A DNA stretch of 62,253 nucleotides from AG25 sp035518815 (GCA_035518815.1 DATIXG010000039.1:1-62253); one strand, 5' to 3'. Positions 8,377 to 18,624 are shown, counted from the stretch's first letter. The notes: a model not told the origin generated them from the sequence alone. Program-made: numbers and translations.

Positions 8377-8874
8377 ATGCGCGCTTTCCTGCTCGCCGTT
8401 GCCCTCTTCGCCGCCGGGCCGGCGCGCGCTTCGTTCCTCTCCGGCGAGGCCATCGACACGCTCGCCGACTGGCTGGCGATCTTCATTCTGTTCCTCGTGC
8501 CGGTCGTCGGCGTCGTCGTGTTCTGGATGGTGCACGTCCTGCCCGAGAAGTTCGCCGAGAAGCGCCACCACCCGCAGGTCGCGGGCATCACCACGCTCTG
8601 CCTGCTGTCGCTCGTCTTCGGCGGCCTGCTCTGGCCGCTCGCCTGGCTGTGGGCCTTCACCAAGCCCGTCGCCTACCGCGCCGCCTACGGGACCGACAAG
8701 GGCGAGGAGTACTTCGACGAGATGGCGGAGAAGAGCCGCCAGGGAACGCTGTCGCGCGAGGAAGCGCTGCACCTGCGCGAGGAGCTCGAGGCGATGGACG
8801 CGCGCGGCGCGCTGCCGCCGAAGCTGCGCGCGCTGAAGGACGAGCTGCAGCCGAAGCCGGAGAAGGCCGCCTAG
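8377..8874 (+). CDS. DUF3302 inner-membrane protein (YiaW/YibI-like)
   Basis: 165 residues. A signal-like first helix is followed by two strong membrane segments (LAIFILFLVPVVGVVVFWMV and ITTLCLLSLVFGGLLWPLAWL). The conserved HVLPEKFAEKRHHPQ loop and a charged C-terminal coil complete the DUF3302 pattern. Such proteins are encoded next to HlyD-type adaptors in E. coli (yiaW-yiaV, yibI-yibH), and the same pair is present here, with the next ATG directly after the stop. The role is unknown; perhaps it assists the adaptor. A ribosome site (AGGATAAGG) precedes the ATG. Confidence 0.8.
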   Translation: MRAFLLAVALFAAGPARASFLSGEAIDTLADWLAIFILFLVPVVGVVVFWMVHVLPEKFAEKRHHPQVAGITTLCLLSLVFGGLLWPLAWLWAFTKPVAYRAAYGTDKGEEYFDEMAEKSRQGTLSREEALHLREELEAMDARGALPPKLRALKDELQPKPEKAA

Positions 8875-10056
8875 ATGGAAGTCCTGCTCCTCGGCGTCTA
8901 CGCCTTCTTCGTCTGGCTCGTCTTCATCAAGCTGAAGTGGCTGCCGTGGAACATCGGCACGCAGGTGACGGTGGCGATCATCCCGGTGGTCGGCCTCACC
9001 GCGCTGATCCTGCTGCTCAACGTCTTCGCGCCCTCCTCCGCCGACGTGCGCGTCTACAAGTACACCGTGCCGATCGTGTCGCAGGTGCGCGGCCGCGTGA
9101 TCGAGGTGCCGGTGGAGGAAGGCAACCGCCTGGTGCACAAGGGCGACGTCCTGTTCCGCATCGATCCCACGCCCTACCAGCTCGAGGTGAACACGCTCGA
9201 GGCGCAGCTCGTCGGCATGCAGGGCTCGAAGGGCGAGCTCGAGGAGCAGGCGAAGGGCGCGCAGGCGAAGATCGAGGAGTCGCAGAACCGCGCGAAGGAG
9301 GCCGCGGCGCGCCTCGCGCTGACGAAGAAGCGCGTCGAGCAGTACCGCGAGCTCGCGGGCAGCGGCGCGGGCAGCCGCTTCGACCTCGAGCGCGCCGAGA
9401 CCGACGCGCTCGAGCAGCAGCAGCAGCTCGACGCCGCGCGCAACGCCGAGGCGCAGGCGCGCGCGAGCCTCGGCCAGATCCGGCAGAAGCTCGGCGCGAC
9501 GGTGAAGGGCGAGTTCTCGCAGGTGGCGCAGGTGCGCGCCCAGCTCGAGGTCGCGAAGTGGAACCTCGACCAGACGACCACCCGCTCGCCCTGCGAGTGC
9601 TACGTGATCAACCTGCAGCTGCGTCCCGGCGGCTTCGTCGCCGGCTTCCCGATCAACCCGGTGATGACGCTGGTCGAGGCCGACGGCCAGGTGGTGGCGT
9701 TCTTCCACCAGAACGAGCTGCACCAGGTGGCGCCGGGCAACGAGGCCGAGTTCGCGCTCGAGACCATGCCCGGGCGCATCATCAAGGCCAAGGTCGACTC
9801 GATCGTCTGGGCGCAGGGCCAGGGGCAGCTGCAGGCCTCCGGCACCATCCCGATGTCGGGCTTCGTCGCGCAGCCGCCCGGCCGCTACGCGGTCAAGTTC
9901 AACATCGAGGAGCGCGACCGCAAGCTGTTCCTCGCCGCCGGCGCCGCCGGGCACGCCGCGATCTACACCGAGCACCTCGAGGCGGTGCACATCCTGCGCA
10001 AGGTGATCCTGCGGGTCGGCTCGTACCTCAACTACCTGATCCTCAAGCTGCACTGA
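8875..10056 (+). CDS. HlyD-family adaptor (YiaV/YibH-like)
   Basis: 393 residues. Two N-terminal membrane segments are followed by a biotinyl/lipoyl half (VPIVSQVRGRVIEVPVEEGN), a long coiled-coil rich in Glu, Ala and Arg (about residues 100-215), the second lipoyl half (TTRSPCECYVINL) and a beta-barrel domain. This is the EmrA/HlyD adaptor plan anchored in the inner membrane. The gene starts directly after the DUF3302 stop and its TGA overlaps the next ATG by one base. No inner-membrane pump of the EmrB, ABC or RND type lies in this operon, which is unusual for an adaptor gene followed by an outer-membrane factor. Confidence 0.88.
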   Translation: MEVLLLGVYAFFVWLVFIKLKWLPWNIGTQVTVAIIPVVGLTALILLLNVFAPSSADVRVYKYTVPIVSQVRGRVIEVPVEEGNRLVHKGDVLFRIDPTPYQLEVNTLEAQLVGMQGSKGELEEQAKGAQAKIEESQNRAKEAAARLALTKKRVEQYRELAGSGAGSRFDLERAETDALEQQQQLDAARNAEAQARASLGQIRQKLGATVKGEFSQVAQVRAQLEVAKWNLDQTTTRSPCECYVINLQLRPGGFVAGFPINPVMTLVEADGQVVAFFHQNELHQVAPGNEAEFALETMPGRIIKAKVDSIVWAQGQGQLQASGTIPMSGFVAQPPGRYAVKFNIEERDRKLFLAAGAAGHAAIYTEHLEAVHILRKVILRVGSYLNYLILKLH

Positions 10057-11450
10057 TGCGCGCGGTCGCCCTCGCGATCGCGCCGCTTGCAGTCGCGCTC
10101 GCGCTCGGCCTGCCCGGCTGCGCGCTGCAGTCTCCGCCGAAGAGCGAGGACACGCGGGCGCAGGCGCTGCCGAATCTCAAGCCGCCGCCGGCGTGGACCA
10201 CGCAGGCGGGCCTCGCGCAGCCGGTCGTCGACGGCTGGCTCGGCACCTTCCACGACGCGCAGCTCGAGACGCTGGTGCGCGAGGCGCTCGCGAACAATCC
10301 CGACCTGCGCGTCGCCGCGGCGCGCGTCGAGCAGGCGGCCGGCTTCGTCAAGTCCTCCGGCGCGACGCTCTATCCGCAGGTGAGCCTCCTCGCGCGCGGC
10401 GGCGGCCCGCTCTCGGGCGACTCGAGCGGGCTGCAGGGCGCGGGCCTCTTCGCCAACTGGGAGCTCGACCTGTGGGGCCGCGTGCGCGCCGGGCGCGCCT
10501 CCGCCAGCACGCAATACGACTCCGCCGCGCTCGACGCCGAGTACGCGCGCCAGTCGATGGCCGCGCTGGTGGCGAAGAGCCGCATCCTCGCCACCGAGGC
10601 GCTGCAGCAGAAGGCGATCGCCGAGGACATGGTGGCGATCGGCGGCCGCAGCCTCACCCTCGCGCAGGACCGCCTGCGCGTCGGCCGCGGCGACGAAAGC
10701 GACGTGACGCTCGCGCGCGCCAGCGTCGCGATGTACCGCGACAGCGTGAGGAGCCTCGAGTTCGCCTACCGCCAGGCGCTGCGCGCGCTCGAGACCCTGC
10801 TCGGCCGCTATCCCGCGGGCGCGCTCGAGGTCCCGGCGCAGCTGCCGTCGATGCCGGGCCCGATCCCGGTCGGCCTGCCCGCCGAGCTGCTCGAGCGCCG
10901 GCCCGACGTCGTCGCCGCCGAGCGGCGCGTCGCGGCGGCGTTCTACCGGCAGGAGGAGGCGAAGGCGGCGCGCCTGCCGCGCATCTCGCTCACCGCCTCG
11001 GTGAACTCGATCTCGAGCGAGCTCTTCGTCCTCAAGGACCGCGACAACCCGGTGTGGAGCGCCGGCGCCTCGCTCACCGCGCCGATCTTCCTCGGCGGCC
11101 AGCTGCAGGCGCAGGTCGAGATCCGCACCGCCGAGCAGAAAGAAGCGGTGGCCGACTACGGCCGCATCGGCGCGCGCGCCTTCGGCGAGGTGGAGAGCGC
11201 GCTCTCCGCCGCGATCGCGCTCGAGGACCGCGAGGCGATCCTCAAGGAGGCGGTCGACCTGAACGCGCGCGCGCTGGAATTCGCCAACGTGCGCTACCGC
11301 GTCGGCGTCGGCGACCTGCGCGCGGTGCAGCAGCAGGCGCTCGCGCTCGGCGCGGCGCGCACGGCGCTCTTGCGCGTGCAGGCCGAGCGCCTGGTGCAGC
11401 GCGTGAACCTGCACCTCGCCCTCGGCGGCAGTTTCGAGGTGAAGCCGTGA
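10056..11450 (+). CDS. NodT-family outer-membrane factor lipoprotein
   Basis: 464 residues from the ATG that overlaps the adaptor stop. The signal ends in a lipobox-like LPGCALQ. Two TolC-like repeats are visible: WELDLWGRVRAGRAS in the first and LLERRPDVVAAERRVAA beginning the second, both NodT/OprM hallmarks. It would provide the exit duct for the adaptor encoded upstream. The following gene starts at the GTGA overlap at 11447. It differs clearly in sequence from the factors of RND pumps 1 and 2. Confidence 0.9.
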   Translation: MRAVALAIAPLAVALALGLPGCALQSPPKSEDTRAQALPNLKPPPAWTTQAGLAQPVVDGWLGTFHDAQLETLVREALANNPDLRVAAARVEQAAGFVKSSGATLYPQVSLLARGGGPLSGDSSGLQGAGLFANWELDLWGRVRAGRASASTQYDSAALDAEYARQSMAALVAKSRILATEALQQKAIAEDMVAIGGRSLTLAQDRLRVGRGDESDVTLARASVAMYRDSVRSLEFAYRQALRALETLLGRYPAGALEVPAQLPSMPGPIPVGLPAELLERRPDVVAAERRVAAAFYRQEEAKAARLPRISLTASVNSISSELFVLKDRDNPVWSAGASLTAPIFLGGQLQAQVEIRTAEQKEAVADYGRIGARAFGEVESALSAAIALEDREAILKEAVDLNARALEFANVRYRVGVGDLRAVQQQALALGAARTALLRVQAERLVQRVNLHLALGGSFEVKP

Positions 11451-12198
11451 CCCGCGCGGCTCTCTCGACCATTCTCTTTTTCATTTCCTTTTTGGGGTTC
11501 GCGCAGGACAAGCCCCCGCTGCGCTTCGACACCTGGATTTACTTCCAGCGCAACACGGACGACAGCGAGCGCTGGCAGTACCGGCCGCGCTTCTACATTC
11601 CGTTCGCCCTCGCGAACGGCGGCACTTTCACGCAGCGCCTCGACCTGCCCGTCTACTACCTCAACAAGAAAGGCACCGACAACCCGAACGGCGAGTGGGA
11701 AGGCGGCATCGGCGACTGGTTCGTCGAGGAGAGCTACCTCTCGCCCGAGGTGGCGGCCAACCTGAAGTGGTCGACGAGCGTGCGCTTCGTCTTTCCGACC
11801 GGCGGCTCGAGCCCGTTCGGCTCGCAGCAGTACCAGTGGGCGCCGTCGCTCGGCGCCCTGTACGTCATGCCCGCGCGGCGGCTCACCTTCAACCCGCTCG
11901 CGCGCTACTTCATGAGCTATCACGCGAACGAAGACAAGGCGGGCCAGGTGCGGCGCCTCGACCTCTACCCGACGCTCACGCAGGGCTTCGGCGAGGGCTG
12001 GTCGATCTCGCTCTGGAACGAGAACCCGATCGACTACAACCAGGTGACGCGGAAGTGGTTCGTGCCGCTCGACGTGCTCTTCATCAAGCGGCTGAGCAAG
12101 CAGCTGGAACTCGCCTTCGGCGGCGCCTGGGGCGTCGAGAAGGACGATCCGCAGTACAAGTACGTCGTCAACGGACGGATCACTCTCTACCTCGAGCG

Positions 12199-12202
<4 letters not shown>
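11447..12202 (+). CDS. Outer-membrane beta-barrel protein of unknown role
   Basis: 251 residues from a GTG that overlaps the preceding stop. A short signal peptide (STILFFISFLGFAQ) is followed by alternating hydrophobic strands and many aromatic residues. The ends of strands and turns carry Gly/Asn/Asp (for example NKKGTDNPNGEWEGGIGDW, FPTGGSSPFGSQQYQW). This looks like the transporter/neuromedin-U-like or MetA-pathway outer-membrane barrel families. The C-terminus (ITLYLER) lacks a terminal aromatic. It is coupled to the Cax-like gene by a 4-base overlap, suggesting a shared envelope function. Confidence 0.65.
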
Positions 12203-13262
<1,060 letters not shown>

Positions 13263-13266
<4 letters not shown>

Positions 13267-13772
13267 AGGCCGTCCTCGACCCGATCGACCGCGTCTCGGA
13301 GGTCGTCTTCGGCGTGCTGATGGCGATGACCTTCATCGGCGCCGTCAACGTGGCCGAGGCGGGCCATGGCGAGATGCGCAAGGTGCTGATCGCGGCGCTC
13401 GGCTGCAACGTCGCGTGGGGACTGACCGACGGCATCATGTACGTGGTCGCGGCGCTGACCGAGCGCTCGCGCGCCCGCATGCTCGGCGAGGCGCCGCGGG
13501 ACACGCCGCGCGTCCACCTCGACGACCTGCGCGGCGCGCTCGGCGTGCTGCTCCTCGTCACGCTCTCCACCTTCCCGCTGGTGGTGCCGTTCCTCGTCTT
13601 CCACGACCTCGAGCGCGCTTTGCTCGGCTCGCGCCTGGTCGCGCTGGCGACGCTGTTCCTCGGCGGCTGGCTGCTCGCGAGCTACGCCGGCGGCAACCGC
13701 TGGCTCGCCGGCACCGGCATGGCCGCGGTCGGCGCGGTGCTCGTCGGCGCGCTGATGGCGCTCGGCGGCTGA
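13263..13772 (+). CDS. VIT1/CCC1-like small membrane protein
   Basis: 169 residues with about five membrane helices. An N-terminal helix is followed by a segment with WGLTDGIMYVVAAL, resembling the VIT/CCC1 iron-manganese transporter core in which an Asp-Gly pair lies in a membrane helix. It is shorter than canonical VIT proteins and lacks the long cytoplasmic metal-binding loop, so a metal transport role is tentative. Last gene of the coupled operon (ATGA overlap with the antiporter gene). An FNR-like site starts 11 bases after its stop. Confidence 0.5.
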
Positions 13773-13782
13773 CGCACCCGGA

Positions 13783-13796
13783 TTGATCCTCGTCAA
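13783..13796 (+). promoter_or_regulatory. FNR/Anr/FixK-like box
   Basis: TTGATCCTCGTCAA fits TTGA-N6-TCAA and differs by one base from the FNR ideal TTGAT-N4-ATCAA. A TAGTCT hexamer at 13818-13823 lies where a -10 element belongs for a class II site centred near -41.5, predicting a start around 13831. The site lies between genes, after the stop at 13772, and points at the structured non-coding stretch 13831-14025. Confidence 0.5.
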
Positions 13797-13830
13797 GCGG
13801 CCGGTTGCCCGGTGCGCTAGTCTTCGATCG

Positions 13831-14025
13831 TGCTGCTTTCTTCCCCGGGAAGCCAAAGCGGCGCAAGAGATGAGCGGCCCGCCACCAGCGGGCAAGAGCA
13901 CGGGCTCCGGAAAGGAGCGCCGCGCCGGATGCGAGACGACGCTCAGACCGGCTGGCAGTCTAAAGACGCCTGCCCGGCATCTCCACCAGCCCGCCGTCCA
14001 GGAATGGTCGGCGGGCTTTCTCTTT
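13831..14025 (+). ncRNA. Candidate FNR-controlled small RNA
   Basis: About 195 bases between the FNR-like promoter and a good terminator. Perfect hairpins are visible: GCCCGC-CACCA-GCGGGC (13877-13893), GCTCC-GGAAA-GGAGC (13904-13918) and GTCT-AA-AGAC nested between GGCA and TGCC. The final stem-loop (13988-14017) is followed by TTTCTCTTT. Reading frames through it run across the terminator and show no protein-like sequence. FNR-induced small RNAs (FnrS, PhrS, AniS) are known in other proteobacteria, but no sequence relation is claimed. An alternative is a leader or an RNA antisense to the 3' end of the convergent gene. Confidence 0.4.
13988..14025 (+). terminator. Rho-independent terminator
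   Basis: AGCCCGCCG (13988-13996) pairs with CGGCGGGCT (14009-14017) around a 12-base loop, followed by a pyrimidine tract TTTCTCTTT. The T-rich side faces rightward, so it ends a plus-strand transcript just before the stop of the convergent antiporter gene at 14033. Confidence 0.7.
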
Positions 14026-14032
14026 CCGCTTG

Positions 14033-16300
14033 CTACTCCGGCAGAGCCACCGCGCGGAAGAACGCGAGCGCCTCCGCGTCGGGCGCGCCGAACCACTTCG
14101 CATACGTCGCGCGGAATTCCGGCGCGGCGTAGATCCGGCTGAGCGCGCGGTCGAGCGCGAGGCGGGCCTCCTCGTCGCCGCGCTTCACGGCGAGCGCGAT
14201 CGGCGCAATCGTGAAGCGCCTCGGCATGACCACGAGCTCGCCGCCGCGCGCGTCGCGCTTCTGCGCGTCGAGCAGCATCGAGCGGTCGGTGAAGAACACG
14301 TTCGCCTTGCGCTCGAGCACCGCCTGCACGCCTTCGCTGAAGTCCTTCACCGGCACCACCTTCGCCGTGAGCTGCCGCTTCGCCAGGCCTTCGGCGAGCG
14401 CCGTCTCGGCGGCCGAGCCCGAGATCACCGCCAGCGTCTGCGACTGCAGCAGCTGCTCGGTCGGCGTGCCGCGCCACAGCGGGCCCGAGGGCCCCGGCCG
14501 CTCGGAGAGCGCCTTGGCGAGCGCGAGCGGCGCGTCGCTGCGCAGCAGCGCGCCGACGCCGCTCTGGAAGATCGGGATCGAGAACGCCATCTCGGCGCGC
14601 GCGGAGAGCCGGTCGGGCTCGCCGCAGACCACGTTCACCTTGCCCTCGCGCAGCATCGCGGCGCGGTTCTGCGGCGTCACCTGGACCCAGCTCACCTCGA
14701 GCCCGGCCTGCCGCGCCTTCATCTGCTCGGCGATGCTCTCGCACAGCTCGACCGCGTAGCCCGCGGGCTTCCCGCCGTCGTCATAGGAGAACGGCCGCCC
14801 GTTCGCGTAGTAGCCGAGCACGAGCTTCGCCGCCTTGGTCGCGGCCGGCTTCGCCGCCGCCGGCTTGGACGCCTTCTTCGGCGCCGCGTGCGCGCCGCCC
14901 GGGAAGAGCGAGGCGAGCGCGAACGCCGCCGCGAGCGCGACCGCGGCGGCCACCGCGGCCCCGCGCCCGCTCGAGGGGCGCAGCGTCGCTTCGGCGGACG
15001 CCGTGAAGCGCGGCGCGAGGAAGCCGTACAGGATGTAGGTGAGCGCAAGCACGATCGTGCCGCCGAGCACCGCGTCCTTGCCCGAGGCGTAGATCGCGTA
15101 CGTCGAGTACACGGTCGCCACCGTGGCGATGAACATGTTGCGCTTGAAGACGCCGTCGGCGACGCCGGCGCCTTTCATCATCACGGCAAGCGCGGAGAGG
15201 GAAATGATGTAGGGAATCACGTTGGTCACCACCGCGAGGTTGACGAGCGCGCTGAACTGCTCGGAGAGCGACGGCGAGATGGTGGAGAGCGCCATCACGG
15301 TCTGCACGATTCCCATCACGACCATGCCGGCCACCGGCGCGCCCATGGCGTTCTCGCGCGAGAAGATCGACGGGAACAGGCGATCGTCGGCCGCCGTCTT
15401 GGCGGTGCGCCCGATGGTGAACTGCCAGCCGAGCAGCGAGCCGAGGCAGGCGAGCACCGCGAGGCCCATGATGATCGAGCCGATGGTCGGGTTGAACATC
15501 TTGGCGTAGGCGAGCGCGAACGGCCCGGTCGACTTGGCGAGCTCGGCGTTCGGCACGATGCCCTGGATCACGGTGGTGGAGAGGATGTAGACCACCGCCG
15601 CGCCGAGCGTGCCGAAGAGGCACGCGAGCGGCACGTCGCGCTTCGGGTTCTCGACCGCGTCGGAGTTCTGCGCCGCCGACTCCATGCCGAGGAAGGCCCA
15701 CAGCGTGAGCGCGATGGAGGAGCCCATGCCCTCGAGCAGCTTCATCCCTTTCGGGTTCCAGGCCTGCATGAAGACGTCGCCCTTGAACCAGAACCAGCCG
15801 ATCACCGAGAGGCCCGCCACCGGGATGATCACGCCCCAGACGGTGACCTGCCCGATCTTGCCGGTGATCGACGGGCCGCCGAAATTGGCGGCGGTGGTGA
15901 GCCAGATGAGCGCGATCACGCTGATGCAGGTCGCGATCGGCGTCGCCGACATGCCGGGGAAGAAGCCGGCGAGGTAGCCGACCGCGGAGATCGCGATCGC
16001 CACGTTGCCGATGGCGAGCGAGAAGAAGTAGAGCAGGAAGGTGAGGAAGTAGCCGCCCTTCCCGTACGCGTCCTCGGCGTACGCCGCCATGCCGCCCGGG
16101 CGCTGATTGAAGATGCCGGCCTGCGCGAACCCGTACGCGATGGCCATCGAGCCCACGGCGGTCACGCCCCAGGAGAGGAGCGAGATGGCGCCCACCTGGG
16201 CCATGTTCGTCGGTAACATGATGATCCCGGAGCCCATCATGTTCACCGCTACGATGAACGTGAGCTGGATCAGATTCATTTTCTTCTTGGTGTCTGCCAC
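14033..16300 (-). CDS. PotE-type amino-acid/polyamine antiporter fused to a periplasmic binding domain
   Basis: 755 residues from a GTG at 16300 behind a strong GGGGGGAG ribosome site. Residues 1-435 match the APC-family PotE antiporter closely: NMMGSGIIMLPTN, TVWGVIIPVAGLSVIGWFWF, SSIALTLWAFLGMESA, LLGWQFTI. Residues 447-466 form an extra helix, 467-492 an Ala/Lys/Pro linker, and 493-755 an SBP_bac_3-type amino-acid-binding domain (YYANGRPFSYDDGGKPAGYAVELCE). With 12 APC helices ending inside, the 13th would place the binding domain in the periplasm. E. coli PotE is 439 residues, so this is a true fusion. It lies 17 bases after the decarboxylase gene, giving an arginine (or ornithine) uptake/amine export pair. 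Confidence 0.85.
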   Translation of the reverse strand: MADTKKKMNLIQLTFIVAVNMMGSGIIMLPTNMAQVGAISLLSWGVTAVGSMAIAYGFAQAGIFNQRPGGMAAYAEDAYGKGGYFLTFLLYFFSLAIGNVAIAISAVGYLAGFFPGMSATPIATCISVIALIWLTTAANFGGPSITGKIGQVTVWGVIIPVAGLSVIGWFWFKGDVFMQAWNPKGMKLLEGMGSSIALTLWAFLGMESAAQNSDAVENPKRDVPLACLFGTLGAAVVYILSTTVIQGIVPNAELAKSTGPFALAYAKMFNPTIGSIIMGLAVLACLGSLLGWQFTIGRTAKTAADDRLFPSIFSRENAMGAPVAGMVVMGIVQTVMALSTISPSLSEQFSALVNLAVVTNVIPYIISLSALAVMMKGAGVADGVFKRNMFIATVATVYSTYAIYASGKDAVLGGTIVLALTYILYGFLAPRFTASAEATLRPSSGRGAAVAAAVALAAAFALASLFPGGAHAAPKKASKPAAAKPAATKAAKLVLGYYANGRPFSYDDGGKPAGYAVELCESIAEQMKARQAGLEVSWVQVTPQNRAAMLREGKVNVVCGEPDRLSARAEMAFSIPIFQSGVGALLRSDAPLALAKALSERPGPSGPLWRGTPTEQLLQSQTLAVISGSAAETALAEGLAKRQLTAKVVPVKDFSEGVQAVLERKANVFFTDRSMLLDAQKRDARGGELVVMPRRFTIAPIALAVKRGDEEARLALDRALSRIYAAPEFRATYAKWFGAPDAEALAFFRAVALPE

Positions 16301-16317
16301 GATCTCCCCCCTGCGGT

Positions 16318-18624
16318 TTACCGCTTCAGACAGTAGATGTGGTAGTGCCCGTCGCGCTCCTCTGTCCCTTCGACTTCCTTCGCGAATCCCGGAAACTTCT
16401 CACCCCAGTCCTGGACCGCGCGCAGATAGGTGAGCCACGGGCCGTCGGCGGGGCCCACGTTCTCGCCTGGCATCACGATCGGAATGCCCGGAGGGTAGGG
16501 GATCACGCCGACCCCCACCGTGCGGTTGGCCATCTTGTCGAGCGGGACCTTCTCGGCGTGCCCCGCCATGAGCTGCTGGAAGGCGCGGCGCGGCGTCATG
16601 TCCGGCTTGGGGAGCGTGGCGTACGCCTGGGCCTGCCACTGTCCCTGCTTGCCTTCCTTCATATAGGACCACATCTCGTCGCCCAGGTCTTTGAGGCCCA
16701 TCCCCGCGTAGCGCTGCGCCGCGGCGGCCGCGATACCCGGCAAGACCTCGGCGAGCGGCGCGTTGCGGTCGTAGTCGGTCTTGAAATCGAGCAGGGTGTT
16801 CAGGAGCGTCCCCCACTTTCCCTTGGTGATGCCCACGGAAAAGAGGAACAGCACCATGTGGTCGGTGGTGCGCGACGGCACGATCCCATGGCGGCCGAGA
16901 TAGGCCGTCACGATGTCGGCCGGGATGCCGCGCGTATCGAACTCGCCGTTCGCCTTCATGCCCGGGCACACGATCCCGAACTTGATGGGGTCGAGCATGC
17001 ACCAGTTGTCCCGGATCCCGTCGAACCCATGCCACGTCTCGCCCGGGTGCAGCACCCAGCACGAGGGCTCGTGCGCCAGCAGCTCGGCGGGCGCTTCGTG
17101 GAATGGCATGCGCTTGCCGGTCTTCGGGTCCTTGACCTCCTCGGCGTTCCACGGCGCGAAGAACCAGTCCCGCTTGCCCTTGAACTCCTGATGCACGCGG
17201 GCCACCGCCAGGCGGCACGCCACCGCCTCGTCGATCACGTCCTGGGTGAGCGTCAGCCCGCCCGGACCGTCCATCATGGCCGCAGCCACGTCGTTCGACG
17301 CAATCAACGCGTACAATGGCGACGTGCTCGCCTGGGCGCAGTAGGCCTCGTTGAAGCGGCCGTGATCGATCGCCCCGCGGCCGTCCCGGATGTGGATGTA
17401 GGAGGTCTGCGAGAGGGCGGCGAGCAGCTTGTGCGTCGAGTGCGTGGCGAAGACCGTAGGCCCGTCCTTGGGGTGTTCGCCGGGATTGCCACGCATCGCG
17501 TAGCGGTCGCGGTACATCGGGTTAAACCGCGCGTACCCGTACCACGCTTCGTCGAGATGAACGCGATCCACGCTCTTGGCGAGGCGGTCCTCCACGTCGC
17601 GCGAGTGATAGCACATCCCGTCGTAGGTGCAATTCGTGATCACCGCGTAGACGGGACGTTGCGCCGTGGCGCTCTTGGTGAGCGGATTCTGCGCGATGCT
17701 CTCGGCGATGGCCTTCGGCTCGAGCCGTTCCGGCGGGATCGGCCCGATGATGCCGTAGCGGTTGCGGGTGGGCCGGAGGAACACGGGGATGCCCCCGGTG
17801 ATCGCCAGCCCCTGCTCGATGGACTTGTGGCAGTTGCGATCGCACAACGCGATCTCGGCATCGCCCACGCACGCCATCATGATGGCGCGGTTCGAGCCCG
17901 ACGTGCCGTTGAGGACCGAGTACGAGCGATGCGCCCCGAAGACCCGGGCCGCGTACCGCTCGCTCTCGCCCACGGGCCCGGTGTGGCCGAGCAGGGAGCC
18001 GAGCGCCCCGCGCTCGATGCCCATATCGGACCGGAACAGGTTCTCCCCGTAGTAATCGAAGAACACGCGCCCGACGGGCGACTTGAGGAACGCGACGCCG
18101 CCCTGGTGGCCGGGCGCTGCCCAGGAGTACTCCCGGTCGCGGTCGTAGCGGGCGAGCGCGGCCGCGAAGGGCGGCAACAGGCCCTGGATGTAGCGCTCGA
18201 TCGCCGCCGCGGCGCGGCCGCCGATGAAGGCGGCGGTGTCCTCGAGAATCCAGATGAATTCATCCGCGAGCGTGGCGACCTCGACGGTGACTGTGCCCGC
18301 CACACTCCTATCCGCCATCAGGAAGATCGGGATGGTCGCGTTCCGGGCGCGCAGCGTGCGGAGCAGGTCCGTCGCCGCGGCGTGGGTCTGCTTGTCGTTC
18401 TTGCCGAGGGTCCAGTTGACGAAGACAGAATGCAGCCCTGCATCGGAGACGACGTTCGCATGGCCGTCCTCGAGCGACAGCGCCTCGATCACCTCGATCC
18501 CGCGCCCACGCAGCTCGGCGGCGAGCGTTCGTACGGCCCGGCCGCCGGCGGTGGTGGCCACCGCCAGCTCGTCGTCGACGATCAGGACCCGCCGGGTCTG
18601 TGGGCGCGCCGCGCCGACGATCAC
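16318..18624 (-). CDS. adiA: PLP-dependent arginine decarboxylase, AdiA-like
   Basis: 768 residues from GTG 18624, behind GGGAGA. It has the three-part plan of acid-inducible Orn/Lys/Arg decarboxylases: an N-terminal receiver-like wing domain (1-135), the PLP fold and a C-terminal domain. Visible PLP residues are the STHK lysine (Lys399), HLDEAWYG with Asp358, and NCHKS with His266. The stretch after the lysine (TSPLYALIASNDVAAAMMDG, IPYPPGIPIVMPGEN) is closest to my recollection of E. coli AdiA. It converts arginine to agmatine plus CO2, consuming a cytoplasmic proton. The partner antiporter looks more like PotE than AdiC, so ornithine or lysine cannot be excluded. Confidence 0.88.
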   Translation of the reverse strand: MIVGAARPQTRRVLIVDDELAVATTAGGRAVRTLAAELRGRGIEVIEALSLEDGHANVVSDAGLHSVFVNWTLGKNDKQTHAAATDLLRTLRARNATIPIFLMADRSVAGTVTVEVATLADEFIWILEDTAAFIGGRAAAAIERYIQGLLPPFAAALARYDRDREYSWAAPGHQGGVAFLKSPVGRVFFDYYGENLFRSDMGIERGALGSLLGHTGPVGESERYAARVFGAHRSYSVLNGTSGSNRAIMMACVGDAEIALCDRNCHKSIEQGLAITGGIPVFLRPTRNRYGIIGPIPPERLEPKAIAESIAQNPLTKSATAQRPVYAVITNCTYDGMCYHSRDVEDRLAKSVDRVHLDEAWYGYARFNPMYRDRYAMRGNPGEHPKDGPTVFATHSTHKLLAALSQTSYIHIRDGRGAIDHGRFNEAYCAQASTSPLYALIASNDVAAAMMDGPGGLTLTQDVIDEAVACRLAVARVHQEFKGKRDWFFAPWNAEEVKDPKTGKRMPFHEAPAELLAHEPSCWVLHPGETWHGFDGIRDNWCMLDPIKFGIVCPGMKANGEFDTRGIPADIVTAYLGRHGIVPSRTTDHMVLFLFSVGITKGKWGTLLNTLLDFKTDYDRNAPLAEVLPGIAAAAAQRYAGMGLKDLGDEMWSYMKEGKQGQWQAQAYATLPKPDMTPRRAFQQLMAGHAEKVPLDKMANRTVGVGVIPYPPGIPIVMPGENVGPADGPWLTYLRAVQDWGEKFPGFAKEVEGTEERDGHYHIYCLKR

